Source: Adiantum capillus-veneris (lineage: Eukaryota > Streptophyta > Polypodiopsida > Polypodiales > Pteridaceae). From it: DNA of 64,000 bases. This document shows positions 52,594 through 63,550 of this stretch, piece after piece; position 1 is the first letter of the stretch, and every line of letters begins with the position of its first letter. The DNA is taken from assembly GCA_014529385.2 (NCBI GenBank), contig CM043962.1, positions 45,575,598 through 45,639,597 on the forward strand, in the 5' to 3' direction. A program made the translations under genes and the position numbers. Under the pieces are notes generated by a model that saw only the letters and a list, made by a program, of their open reading frames with translations, did not search any database and was not told the DNA's origin.

Positions 52594-53923
52594 AGTGTAT
52601 ACAAAAAGATATAAATACATGCATTTGGGAGCTTTGCAAAGTGGTCTCAAGTTTTAAAAAAGATGCAACGTGTACACATTGTGAATAGTCAAGCTCGCGT
52701 GGCAGCAGTCAGGCACATGTACATGCCTGGATAGGGTATTGGGGCCTTGGATATGGTTCTTGGTGGTTTCTTTGGCTCTAGGGATGTTTTTGAGGTTTCT
52801 AGAATGTTTATAATGCAAGTGGGAGGTGTGGGCACCCCGTCGCGCCCGAGAAGTTTGGCACATGTGGTAACTGTCTATTTGCAGTGTCTTATATACGATG
52901 ATGCGTGCACCACTCTAGAAGTGGTAAAAAATGGAATGTGAGGATGTGGAAAGTTCTTTTCATATCAAGGATCAATCCTACAAAATTTGGTGAATTTTGG
53001 AGTCCGTTTAGGATTTTTCCTGTGAAAAATGCCCGTCGGGGTCAAAATTGGCCAAAAACTGGGCCAAAAAATGGTAAAAAAAGGTGTGAAAAGGGGGTAA
53101 ATTTCCACATCGCTCATGGTGCCTTGAGTGTTCAAGCGGAGGGAGAATTTTTGAAGCCAATACACAGCCTTTTCACCTCTCTGTGTGTTGGAGAAAGCAG
53201 GGTCCTACAGGTGGTCTACGTCACGCTCACATCCTGTTTTTAAGTGTGTGGAGGAGTAAATGAGAGCTTTATCTCTTCAATTTTGCACTTGGGAGAGTCT
53301 ATGGAAGTTTTGAGGTTTCCATGGATGTGTGTGTGCAAGGAATTGAGGAAATAAGGTGCGGCTTTCTGCAAGACTATGTGACCCTGTATCGGTGCCATTA
53401 GGATTGGCGCTACTCCAAAGAGTCCAACAGAGTGGAGTTCGGTGAAGGCTTTGCAATGGTTTGAGAGAGGCCTTTTGTGGCTGGAGTTTTTGAGTTTTTG
53501 ATGGTTTTTCTTGTATATTTTGGTCACTATCAAGTGTGATTTCAAGTGTTGATCAACTTGACTCACCTTGTAGTGTCTGCGGGCAAGCAAGGGCTTGTAG
53601 GTCGAGGTGTTCGGAGTTTGAATTGAGCTCGTGGGTAGTATTTTTATTGAAATCTTGAGTGGTGGTGTGTGTGGGTTGGAATTTGATTAAATTCCTTGTG
53701 TGGTGTTGAGTTTTTTGGGTGTGTGAGTGTACGCACGATATTTTTTGCTCCATCATCCTTTGGCGATCCCACTGAGGAGCAGAAATTTGCCGGTTGTGCA
53801 CCCAGGTGAAGCGGTTTTGCTGTGAAGTTTGAGCTTCATTGAAGAAAAGTGGTGGTTTGGTTGAGGTGCAAGACTTCAAATTTTGTGGAGTTACTCGCGC
53901 AAGGGAGAAGCGACTTCGAAGGG
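52594..53923 (+). other. Non-coding; probable LTR or leader of the next element
   Basis: A good TATA box (TATAAATA, 52610-52617) follows the end of the interrupted ORF. No coding frame is seen until the gag at 53924. I could not find a PBS or LTR borders. Gly/Val-rich frames here are not convincing. Confidence 0.4.
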
Positions 53924-54780
53924 ATGGCATATAGTCGGCCAGTGTTCACAGGGAAGGAGGATGTGAAGGACTAGATTGCTGTCTTTGAGTGGCACACGCT
54001 TGGTATGCACATTGTGAATGATGAAGCAAAGCTTCATGTATTTCCTCTTGCACTCAAAGGAGAAGCTCGTGAGTGGTTTGAAGGTTTGGAGGAAGACAAA
54101 AAGCAAACATGATAGCAGGTGAAGCATGCAAATTTTGATAGGTTTGGAAAGAAACTAACCGCAACAGAAGAGACGACAAAATTGAGAGGATTGTAGCAAG
54201 ATGTTCATGCTAACTTTCAGGAGTTTTTGCAACACTTCAAAGGACTTTGGGTGCAATTGGAGGTGGCATCCCAAGTACCTCCAGGGGATTTCTTTAAAGT
54301 GTGTCAATTTATGGATTGTCTCCATCCAAGTGTAAGGGAGAAGGTCGATCAAGAGGAGCCTGCCACATTTGAAAGAGCTGTGGAAATTGCTGAGGCCAAG
54401 AACAAAAGATCAAGAGAATGTGGGAGCAAGGCAGGACACATCCGGAGCTAATTGTGGTGCACCAATGGTCTCTGTGGCAGCGAATGATAGAGTGGAGCGA
54501 GTGGTTCAAAGTCTGGATCCCATTATGGCCCGGGTTTTGCATGATCTTGCTGGTCATTTGAAGGAATTAAGAATTAACATAATGAATAGAAACCAAAGAG
54601 AAGAGCGGCCCGGCCAACTTGGAGAGGTAGGGAACGGAGGCTACAAGGCAGATTCTACAATGGTGATGAAGAGGGTCACTACACCCCTGATTGTCCTGAA
54701 CCACCAAGAGAGAGAGGAGGGATATACCCCTTATATGGACGTGGTCGAGGGAGAATAGAAGGAAATCATTAAGAGTGGGC
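53924..54780 (+). pseudogene. Decayed Ty3/gypsy gag
   Basis: One frame from ATG at 53924: VFPLALKGEAREWFEGLEED (Retrotrans_gag), then VCQFMDCLHPSVREKVDQEE and a frameshift near 54415. Stops include TGG-to-TAG (53972) and CAG-to-TAG (54195), both transitions. A vestigial zinc knuckle reads FYNGDEEGHYTPDC near 54645-54690; its first two Cys are gone. Followed by a charged linker and a protease. Confidence 0.75.
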
Positions 54781-54814
54781 ACTAGAAGAACCACCACCGC
54801 AACAACCACAACCA

Positions 54815-55120
54815 TTGCCTGCTGCAAATGGAGAAGGTAGAGCTATCAACATCATTACCCTTGAGCATCAAGATGTGGATGTTTTCGCCAATAAGAGAGC
54901 TAGGCATGATAGGGAGAAGGAGACAGAAGAAGAGAGGGAAACAAGAGAAAGGAAAGGGAAGTCTAAAGTAGAAGACAAACTAGAGAGTAGTAAGAGGCAA
55001 CGAAGAAGGAAAATAGGTCCCAAGACTACCCCGTTGGCCAAGGTGTTGCAGAATATGATATTGTCGACGACATACGAAATCAAAAGGCCAATATATCTTT
55101 TGGCTAGATGGTGGCTTTAA
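54815..55120 (+). pseudogene. Charged linker between gag and protease
   Basis: Arg/Glu/Lys-rich frame (RARHDREKETEEERETRERK, KRQRRRKIGPKT). It lies between the gag remnant and the protease, as in Tat/Athila-like polyproteins. Confidence 0.5.
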
Positions 55121-55139
55121 ATGCTAAATTGAGGAGGCA

Positions 55140-55615
55140 GTGGACCAAGTGTGTGAGTACGCGGCTTCCTTCCAAAAAGATCAAATCATGGTGTCATCCT
55201 TGAGGGTTGGTCACCCGGTGGATATGGTGCCAATAGTTGAAGCTATATTGGAAAAGAAAACGGAAGTGCAAGCATACATAGATGGTGGTGCCCAGGTGTG
55301 TCTCATGACCGAGGCTATCATGAAGGAAGCAGGATTCAATACGTCATTGAATTCAATACCTCATATGATTCAATCCATATGAGGATGGCCAACCACAAAA
55401 AGGCAAGGTGTCTTGGGATAGCTGAAGATGTGAAGATAAAATTCTTGGGGATTAAGTGCTTGGTTGATTGCTATGTGATGCAAGCAAGTGAAAATTCTTA
55501 TCCAATCATTTTAGGGAGGCCATGGCTTATAACCCTTGGTGCTAAGCAGGATTGGGGCACGGGCTCGATCACCATCCCCGACCAAGAAAAGGAGGGACCA
55601 TTGTCTACAACATGA
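55140..55615 (+). pseudogene. Ty3/gypsy protease (retropepsin), one frameshift
   Basis: AYIDGGAQVCLMTEAIMKEA has the D-G-G active site typical of Tat-type proteases. After a frameshift near 55370, RMANHKKARCLGIAED, SYPIILGRPWL and KQDWGTGSITI follow. The last motif also occurs in the second protease of the 13.5-kb element (CTIDWGTGG). No RT follows; the element is cut off at about 55620. Confidence 0.75.
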
Positions 55616-56778
55616 AGACACACGAGAGCTGTACACAACCCCTATTGGAGATGTCAAGACAAGAGCAAGGCCAAGGAGTCACGGATTGGGCCAGGGGCTA
55701 GGCTAGGCAGTGTGGATAAGGGATCAGTCTAGGGCAAGAGACTAGGAGCCTGCCTTTACATTGGAAGGTTGGGAGGGGGATCCTAAGGTCTAGTCACCCA
55801 AGGCTTTACACTAGTATCAAGATCCACCCTTTTTTGGGACACACAGGCATGGAGAGTGGGACTCTTTGCATGTCATGAAAGCCACAAGAGGCCGCACAAT
55901 GAGCATGGTTGCTTAGCAGTGGCGTGGAAGAACCTCAGCCCACGCGGGATCCAACCCCAATGAGGGGAGTGAGCAGAGGTGAGGAGCGCCGAATTGAGCG
56001 CTCTCGAGCTCAATAGGAGCACGCGGTCGAGCCGGGCTGAACCTATCACAGGGGCCGACCAAGCCAGGCAACAGGGCGCTCGGCATCTCTCTCTCCCTCT
56101 TGCTCGCCATCGGCGTCTATTGCCCGCCATAGCCAGTCTTTGCGAAAATTCGGCCTTCCCAGATTACACCGCCCATAGCCTTAGGGCATACCAATTGAAA
56201 AGCTTAGGTCAAGTACCCATAGGGGTCGTAGCCTACGAAGGTGTACTCGGCCATTATCAGCAAGCATACTCGGTCATCATCGACAAAGGGTCGGGTCTTT
56301 TTCCGCACTCAGCAGTCGACAATTACTGAAAGATATTGCAGTATTGCATCAAGCTTAATCTATGACGGCTTGTGAGTTTTCAAACAAGTATCCATCATTA
56401 CTTGTATTCTTTAGAAGCTAGAATCAGTGGCGGCACGTTCAAGCGGTGTAACTGTACGGACGGATTTACGGGTTGCTTAAAGCTTTTATGACCAAAGTAA
56501 TTAGCATGGCTAATTATCGATTGCAGTGAAAACTATGACTACGTGATTGTTTTTCAAATCACGATATTCTTCTTTCTCTTTCTTACACTGCATGGTGTTG
56601 CCATGGATTTAGATATCAATATGACCTTTGATTTTGAGCATCATACGCCTGATCCTACCCATGATGGCTCGCGGCCGGATGCTCTCACAGAGGGTGCCCT
56701 CAATGCTAAGGGAGGTGATGAGCTTATGAATTGCTCGATATTCAAGAATTTCGTGCACTTCAAACACACATATTAGTA
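55616..56778. other. Unassigned stretch, partly GC-rich
   Basis: 55880-56130 is GC-rich with overlapping frames on both strands and no recognisable protein. 56543-56776 has a short frame (MDLDINMTFDFEHHTPDP) that might be a Gag N-terminus of the next element. I cannot support a gene. Confidence 0.35.
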
Positions 56779-57663
56779 ATGGAAGGAAATTTTGTATCTT
56801 TAAATGAAAATGTCACTAAATTATCTACGTTAGTGATACAATTTATGCAGTAGTAGGCCAAGGGCCCTGTTGACACACACATGCATGAGCACACTGCCAC
56901 TCAAGGGCAAGGCCCTTCTGATAATGGACAAGGTCCATCTCCGGATTCTTTCCTCACTCTCACTGCAAAGGAGGTGGACGACTTGTTGAAAAACACCAAA
57001 TCACCGACTTTTAAGGGAGAGGACCAAGATCGCAAAAAGGATGCAGTGAATATCTTTCTCAGCAAGTGGGATGGAATTTAAGCCTTACGGCGTACTCTGC
57101 AGTCAGAGCATTGCAAACAAGTCTAACTCTAGAAGGCAAGGCCTACAAATGGTGGATGTCTCTCAAGGAGAAGAATATCATACCACAGAGCTGGACAGCC
57201 TTTGAGGCAATGTTTAGAAAAGAATTTTTGCCTACAAATGAGGCAGATTGCAATTGGACGGCTTGGGACACGTGTTCCATGCGCGAACACCCTTCATTAC
57301 TTGAAAATATCTCTCACTATCAGGATGTTATCCTCAAGTTGGAAGGCCTAGACACCTTTCAACAAGTGCGAGGTTTATCCGCGGTCTGACGCCCGAGCTT
57401 AAGAAGCACGTCAAGACTCAGGACCCTAAAACACTCGAGGAGGCCATAGTGAAAGCACACATTCATGATGATCCAGATGAAAAGAAATCACATAATAATC
57501 TCGTGCCTGCTAATATACATGGTAATACACGCATACAATATGGGCACAATAAAAGGAAATTTATAGTAGCCAATTCTGAAGCAGCTAAAAAACCCAAGGG
57601 GTCCCGTGGTCCTCTCTCTCTTGAGGACTTTGATAAGGCTAAAAAAGAGAAGTTATATTTTCA
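56779..57663 (+). pseudogene. Gag of the 56.8-kb element
   Basis: ATG at 56779 (MEGNFVSLNENVTKL, coiled-coil-like), then two adjacent TAG codons after CAG (56851-56856), which look like a Gln run changed by C-to-T. LTLTAKEVDDLL and SPTFKGEDQD follow; a frameshift near 57075 leads into LEGKAYKWWMSLKEKN, EAMFRKEFLPTNE (Retrotrans_gag). Another near 57365 leads into TPELKKHVKTQDPKTLEEA. The zinc knuckle near 57650-57690 is damaged. Confidence 0.75.
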
Positions 57664-58293
57664 ATGCTTGGGAAGCGGCCATGGCAAAAGGATTGTCCCA
57701 AGGGGAAATCTACTGCTCATGGCAAGGAGAAAGCAGTGCACATGGTGCAACTGCTACCTCTTGCGTCCTCCTCACAATTCTCTACAATGGAAGTAACACA
57801 CACCAAGGTGGTGCATGAATGCTGTATCACAGCTTCCATGTGGAAACAGACCTTCGGTCCACATGAGTTAGGGCTTATGCATGTATCTCTGCAAGGGCAC
57901 AAGGTGTGCATCTTGGTACATGACGGTGCAACTCACAATTTCATTAATTATGCATTGCTGAAAAAGCTCAAATTGTCCCAAACTCCGAGTTCCCACCGCT
58001 ACAAGGTAGCAATGATGAATGGTTATCATGCCGAAATTTGGGATCATACTCAAGTTCAAGCTGTACCATTGGAAATACAAGGATATTCCACATCCTTGGA
58101 TTTTCACGTTATGAACATGGAGAGGACAGATGTGGTACTTGGTAGGGAATGGTTGCATAGCCTAGGACCATCACTGGAGCGTAGCTATAAGCACAACAGC
58201 TTGACGTTTGGATTCCATGGCGCACATGTGTTGTTGTTAGGAGAGAAGGATGTGCCTTCCTCACCACTGATATGTACAGCCGAGCTTATGTAG
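57664..58293 (+). pseudogene. Retropepsin with lost catalytic Asp
   Basis: After the knuckle end, the frame contains VCILVHDGATHNFINYALL, where the family has V-D-S-G-A-T-H-N-F; the catalytic Asp is replaced by His. RTDVVLGREWLHSLGP is the ILG-type C-terminal strand. The frame is open but the enzyme would be inactive. Confidence 0.75.
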
Positions 58294-58429
58294 CTCGTTT
58301 TGATAATAAAATAGATCAAGTTTTCTTGTGTTACTCATTGTATCATTTTCTTTCCAATATTGAATCTATTGAACATTCCTCAATGCCACATGCTTCTGTC
58401 TCATCTCTTCCACCAACGGCTACTTCTCA

Positions 58430-59107
58430 TCTCTTCCACCAACAGCTACTTCTCAACAAGCAAAGGTTGCTAGTGACATAGAAAAATTATTAAAAGAATT
58501 TCACAATGTTTTTCCTAATGATTTGCCATCAGGATTACCGCCGACATGATCGGTGCAACATAGCATCGACGTGGTTGCAAGCAGTAAACCAATAAGTAAA
58601 CCACCCTATCGAATGAGTTATTCTGAAGCTGTTGAGGTGGAACGTCAGCTTGCTGACTATCTTAGGAGAGGATTTATCCAACTTAGTTCTTCACCATGGG
58701 CTTCTCCTATCCTATTAGTGAAGAAAAAAGATGGTAGTATGTGTATGTACATAAACTACCGTGGCTTAAATGCGGTTACGGTTAAGAACAAGTACCCATT
58801 GCCACGTGTGGATGAGTTGTTCGACAAGCTTACTCATGCCCGTATTTTTACGAAAATAGACTTGCGGTCAGGTTATCACCAAGTATGTATTCGACTTGAT
58901 GATATTCCCAAAACTGCATTTCGAACAAGGTTTGGACACTACGAGTTTTTGGTTATGCCTTTTGGGTTAAACAATGCGCCCACAACATTCATGACACTTA
59001 TGGATAGTGTCTTGAAACCATACTTGGGAAAATTTGTTATCGTTTTTCTCAATGACATTTTAGTATACAGTGCTTCTGAGGAAGAGCACTTACAACATCT
59101 GCGGTAG
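58430..59107 (+). pseudogene. Reverse transcriptase with Asp-to-Asn change in the active site
   Basis: LLKEFHNVFPNDLPSGLPPT precedes a TGA (58547-58549, CGA in relatives). Then [66 protein letters not shown] and [10 protein letters not shown]. The invariant F-x-D-D has become F-L-N-D, so it is catalytically dead. The frame ends at a TAG in LR*VF, again Gln in relatives. Confidence 0.85.
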
Positions 59108-60039
59108 GTGTTCAAATTGTTACGAACAAATCAATTATATGCCAAAGAATCCAAATGTGATTTTTTGAAGGATGAAATTCACTATCTTGGGTATGTTGGG
59201 CTACACATGGATCAATCCAAAGTGGATACCATTCAACGGTGGCTTTCTCCTAAAAATCTGGAAGAGTTACAGAATTTTTTGGGATTTGTAGGTTTTTATC
59301 AAAGATTCATTAAAAACTATGTTAATTTTGCTGTTCCCATGATGGACCAACTGAAAAGCAATGCAAGACCTTTCAGTGGGGGTCCGCTCAGCAGCATAGT
59401 TTCTATTGTAGATCCTTTGAAACCATTCATTTTGGAAATGGATGCCACTGGGACCGTGCTATTGGTGCAGTCCTGCTACAAGAAGGGCGGCCAATTACAG
59501 TTGAAAGTAAGAAGCTTGATTCAGCACAACATAATTATTCTGCTTATGAACGCGAGCTCTATGCAATAGTGTCTGCCTTGAAAACATGGAGACATTATTT
59601 GTATGGTGCTCAATTTGAGATTGTGTTTGACCATGAAAGCATCAAATGTTTTATACAACAAACCAACTTGAAGGGTCGAAAGGCTAGGTGGGCTGAGATT
59701 ATTCAGGAATATGACGCAAAGCTTCGCTATCGTAAAGGACGATACAATGTGGTGGTTGATGCTCTTAGTCGTATGCCTGAGATCAATTCTCTCTTGTTCA
59801 CAAAACTTTGCAGTGAATTTTTGGATTCTCTAAAAGGCAAATATGAGCAGGATGACGCATATTCCAAAGCGTGGAGCCATGTGAAAATGAGGGATCCTTC
59901 TCACTCCAATGCTGGTAGTGTATCGTTTACCTCCACACACACAGTTCTCCTCTGTCGAGTGATGAACTTTAGTGATGGAAGAATTTTACCATCGACAATG
60001 GGTACCTACTCCATAAGGGGAGAGTTTGTGTACCGATGA
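59108..60039 (+). pseudogene. RT connection and RNase H, several frameshifts
   Basis: RT end: [40 protein letters not shown]. RNase H is split among frames: FILEMDATG, then SAYERELYAIVSALKTWRHY and IVFDHESIKCFI. Ends RYNVVVDALSRMPE, the usual RNase H to integrase linker (DALSR). Confidence 0.8.
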
Positions 60040-60507
60040 ACACAGACATTCAGTGCAAAATTCTTTATGAATGTCATGATAGTCCAAGTGTAGGACACCC
60101 GGGTATGAGAAATACTTATGCTCTCATACGACAACAGTTTTACTGGCCAGGTTTACATGGCTTTGTTCAAGATTATGTCTTGCATTGCCAAAAATGTCAA
60201 GTTAACAAAGTAGAACACCTCAAGGCAGGAGGACACTGACATCCTTTGGAGATTCCCAATGGGTTTACCAACCACTGTACGAGGTCATGACTTAGTATGG
60301 GTGGTCGTAGACCAGTTGATTAAACTATGTAAGTTTATTCCAACCAAATCAACGAATAAGACCCCATAATTAGCCAAGTTATTTGTGGACAATCTCTACA
60401 GGTTGTATGGCTTGCCAAGTAACATTGTGAGTGATTGTGATCCCAAGTTTAATAGTCATTTTTGGAGGACTATGTTTAAACGTTTGGGTACACAACTCAA
60501 CCTCAGT
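60036..60507 (+). pseudogene. Integrase N-terminal part, truncated by insertion
   Basis: Zinc domain YECHDSPSVGHPGMRNTY ... HCQKCQVNK is intact. The core is broken by stops; NLYRLYGLPSNIVSDCDPKF at 60388-60450 has the second catalytic Asp (DCD where DRD is usual). It ends at LGTQLNLS where the next LTR begins (60508). Confidence 0.8.
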
Positions 60508-61497
60508 TGTGAGGTCCCGCCCCTTGTCGAGAGGAGCGGAGTACCTTTGATAGGTCTCCAATCCTGAGAAAGAAAAACCAACGGACATTGCCTTAGCTAC
60601 TACGTAGCCACGGGCATGAACCGTTAGTGAAGGATTGGTCCTATCTCGCTATGGCGGAGCGTGACCACCATAACCCTATCTAAAAACTATCTATAATCAA
60701 TTATACCTAAAAGTATAAATCTTAGAGTGACCAACCTGTGCGCTTTTTTCCCTATGTTTCAGAAGCACAGCTGCCAAGGTTTGTCTCTTTTAAGATTTAT
60801 GACTAATAAAAAAAAATTCTAGCGTTGGAAAGTTACCCGACTCATCGGGTCCACCCGTCCATAGAATGATACTGTCGGGGTATCATTCTCCCACTTTCCA
60901 CACCACACTCACCCTTCTTTTGTTATCTAATTACTACCACACTGTTAAAACATACATGTTCCTTTATTTTATTTATGATACTGTTTCGTTAAAACAGCCC
61001 TTCAAACAGTATTACAAACAATAGTCAAACAAGAAGTCGTCCAATTTTAAACCAACAACCCTTGGATTAGGTTCACTCAAGAATCTCTACTGGCGCTATT
61101 TTGTCCGATCGGTATATACATTATTTATAAAAACCCTTGTCCTCATGAGCGTCCCATACCACTCGACAAGTACTCGTTGTGCTAATCTGGACGTACTCCC
61201 GTCACAGCAACAACGGTGCCAATCTGGGCGTCCTCTCACGCATCGGCAACTGCCACATAATACCAGCGCTAATAAGTAGAGATACTTGAGAAAAACCATA
61301 CCGAAGGTTTTGGACAAACATTCTTTCCTATAGCAACCAGTTTAACCAGACAATCTTTCCTACTTGTCAAACATATGACGAGTTTCTTGGGGTTAAGCCC
61401 CGTGGTTTCAGTCCGTGTTTTCTTTTCATAAGGTAAATAATATATTCCTATGGTCTCGCATATGCAATGATTCATAACTTGAAACTGCAATACTAAC

Positions 61498-61620
61498 CTG
61501 TACCATAGCTCTGATTGGTCCGATTGGTGGAGACATAGCATTTTCCGCAGGGATTCCACCGTTACTTGTACCAGCTTCATGATCATTAGCGCCTTGGGTT
61601 TGAGCACGCTTTGGAGCCAT
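61498..61620 (-). CDS. LTR-encoded candidate first exon of Gag, diverged copy (41 codons)
   Basis: ATG at 61618-61620; reads MAPKRAQTQGANDHEAGTSN, later IRAMVQ, then the donor CAG|GTTAGTA at phase 0. It shares MAP-x-KR, the GA-x-D-x-EAGTSN block and the exon's position about 1 kb downstream of the TATA box with the 47-codon exons, although the surrounding LTR is largely different. This contrast is the best sign of coding constraint. The matching gag is outside the window. Confidence 0.6.
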
Positions 61621-62082
61621 TTTTTTGTACTACACTTATGTTATACATTTAGAACTTTAAATTGGTCAATTTCCCTAGTAATCTCCTTGTTTTCAAAGAG
61701 AGTTTGTAATTTGAACCCTCGCCAACTCGGATTCACACTTAGCGTTGTTGTTCTACATCTAATTTCTATACATCAAATATTTGCTAATCTTAATTAATCA
61801 AAAATTAAGTGTGTAAATTACGAGTGAAAGTTTAGGAATGCATTACTTTTATGCATGACATTTCTAATCCAATTCTAACTTCAATTCTATACTTCAACTA
61901 AATCAATTTTTAGTATTATTCAAAATTCTATTTAACCTAATTGACAATAACATTGGTGAATGAGAATTTCATCATGTATAATAAGAATATGATGAGTTCT
62001 CTTATGTATTAACTTTTAATTAACAATATATAAGTTAATAGTGAAGATGTACTAACTAGAGAGAGTAGGTATACTTAGAGAG

Positions 62083-62500
62083 ATTAGAGTAAGAGAAAAC
62101 ATACACACACATCTTTTCTAAAGTTAATTGAATCTTACTATCCATTAGAAAGATAAGAGTAAAAGAGAACGCACACACATACTTTTCTAAAGCTAATTGA
62201 ATCTCACCAATCTATTAGAGAGATTAGAGTAAAAGATAACACACACACATACACACACACACATATCCTTCTTAAAGCTAATTGAATCTTACTAATCTAT
62301 TAGAAGATTAGAGTAATAGATAGCACACACACACACATAACCTGCTTAAAGCTAATTGAATCTTACTAATCTATTAGAGATTATAGTAATAGATAGCACA
62401 CACACACACACATATCTAATTGAATCTTACTAATCTATTAGAGAGATTAGAGTAAGAGATAGCACACATACACACATATCCTTCTTAAAACTAATTGAAT
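62083..62500. repeat. LTR minisatellite with (CA)n, about six units of 70-90 bp
   Basis: Units share GCTAATTGAATCTTACTAAT, CTATTAGAGAGATTAGAGTA and a short (AC)n. Unit length varies through the dinucleotide part. It lies between the TATA box and the exon, hence in transcribed leader. Confidence 0.9.
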
Positions 62501-62643
62501 GCTCAATTAATACACACTTTATTAGTCCACTAGGGTTTTTGCTCTCTTAGAGGTTTGTGGATGCCTTCTCTCTAAGAGAAGTGGCAGCACTTCGTGAGCG
62601 CTATAGAGGCAATCTCTATGTTTAAAGTGTGAGCATGGATGCT

Positions 62644-62652
62644 CTATTTATA
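62644..62652 (-). promoter_or_regulatory. LTR TATA box
   Basis: The minus strand reads GCTATAAATAGAGC, a textbook plant TATA box, about 630 bp into the LTR. Confidence 0.75.
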
Positions 62653-63276
62653 GCAGAAAAGAAAACGTCCAACTTTTTTTTTTCCCAAAAAAAAATAATT
62701 TTTTATTTTTTTATTTTTTTATTTTTTTTAAAAAAAATATATATTTTCCCCCCCAAAAATCATACCCGCGTTTTTGGTACCCTTGTGGTACCCATGAGCT
62801 TGACCACTTTGTCATTATCATCAAAAGATAAGGCCACACAACCCCCCCCCTCATTAAGATTAGTTAAGAGTAGCCTCTCCTTTTTCATGTGACAGTGTGT
62901 CCCACTTTGTCCCCTTCTATGTGAGTCCATGTGCCTTCATTTGTCATCACTGTGTATTCTTTTGTCTTTATAATTATTTTATTTATTTCCTTAATGATAA
63001 TTTACTTTACATTTTTAAGTTAAACTTTACAGTCTTATATTAACTTTACAGTAGTAAAAGAAAATTCTACAATCAGTAAATAAGTCTTGCAATAAGTTAG
63101 TTAGTGATTCATATAGCTAAACATGTCAGAATTTTGTAGCGTAAATTTTAATTTCTAGGTTTTCTCAACCTACGATTCATAATTTGAACTCGAATATCTT
63201 AAATAAGGAGTGATGGTTCAAAAAAATACAAATGCGTAATAGAACTTGCGTGCAATTTGAAAGTAGAGACCTTACA

Positions 63277-63289
63277 ATCTCCCCAACTT
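63277..63289 (-). other. Polypurine tract of the third chromovirus
   Basis: The minus strand reads AAGTTGGGGAGAT next to the LTR start. Confidence 0.8.
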
Positions 63290-63302
63290 AGAATTTGAGA
63301 TG

Positions 63303-63550
63303 CCCTCATCTCAAGAACAGTGAAGGGTAATCCTTAAGAAGGGATGTCTCATCTTCCCAAGTAGCATCTTCTATAGGGAAATCCTTCCATAAGATAAGAT
63401 GTTCTTTGATGGATCTATTCCTAAGCTTTCTCAATCGAGTTTCTAGGATAGTATCAGGCTGGAGTTGTAGAACATCTTGAGCAGGTAAAATGATTTGCTC
63501 ATCATCAAGGACATGATCAGGGTTATATACATAAGGTTTTAACAGACTTA
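63303..63550 (-). pseudogene. Chromodomain end of pol, third chromovirus
   Basis: In the frame one base off from 63548-63970, the minus strand encodes the segment after VFH and a chromodomain with SIKEHLILWKDFPIEDATWE, ending SLFLR before a TGA. One indel near 63550 separates it from the integrase frame. Confidence 0.8.

Larger units (their letters stand above)
56779..60507 (+). mobile_element. Decayed Ty3/gypsy element, gag to integrase core
   Basis: Gag, protease, RT, RNase H and half of integrase in standard Ty3/gypsy order, all broken. It is cut at 60508 by the LTR of a later chromovirus insertion inside the integrase core. No LTR was found upstream. The RT and protease motifs are of the chromovirus/Reina-CRM general type, but the chromodomain region is not in the window. 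Confidence 0.8.
60508..63276 (-). repeat. 3' LTR of the third chromovirus, 2,769 bp
   Basis: Minus-strand order: TATA box (62644-62652), (CA)-containing minisatellite (62083-62500) and short exon (61498-61620). A poly-T/A stretch lies at 62686-62750 in U3. Confidence 0.85.

Noticed and set aside
55873-56329. GC-rich frames on both strands as a host gene
   Set aside because: Overlapping frames in opposite directions, no recognisable domain, no promoter or splice structure that I could defend.
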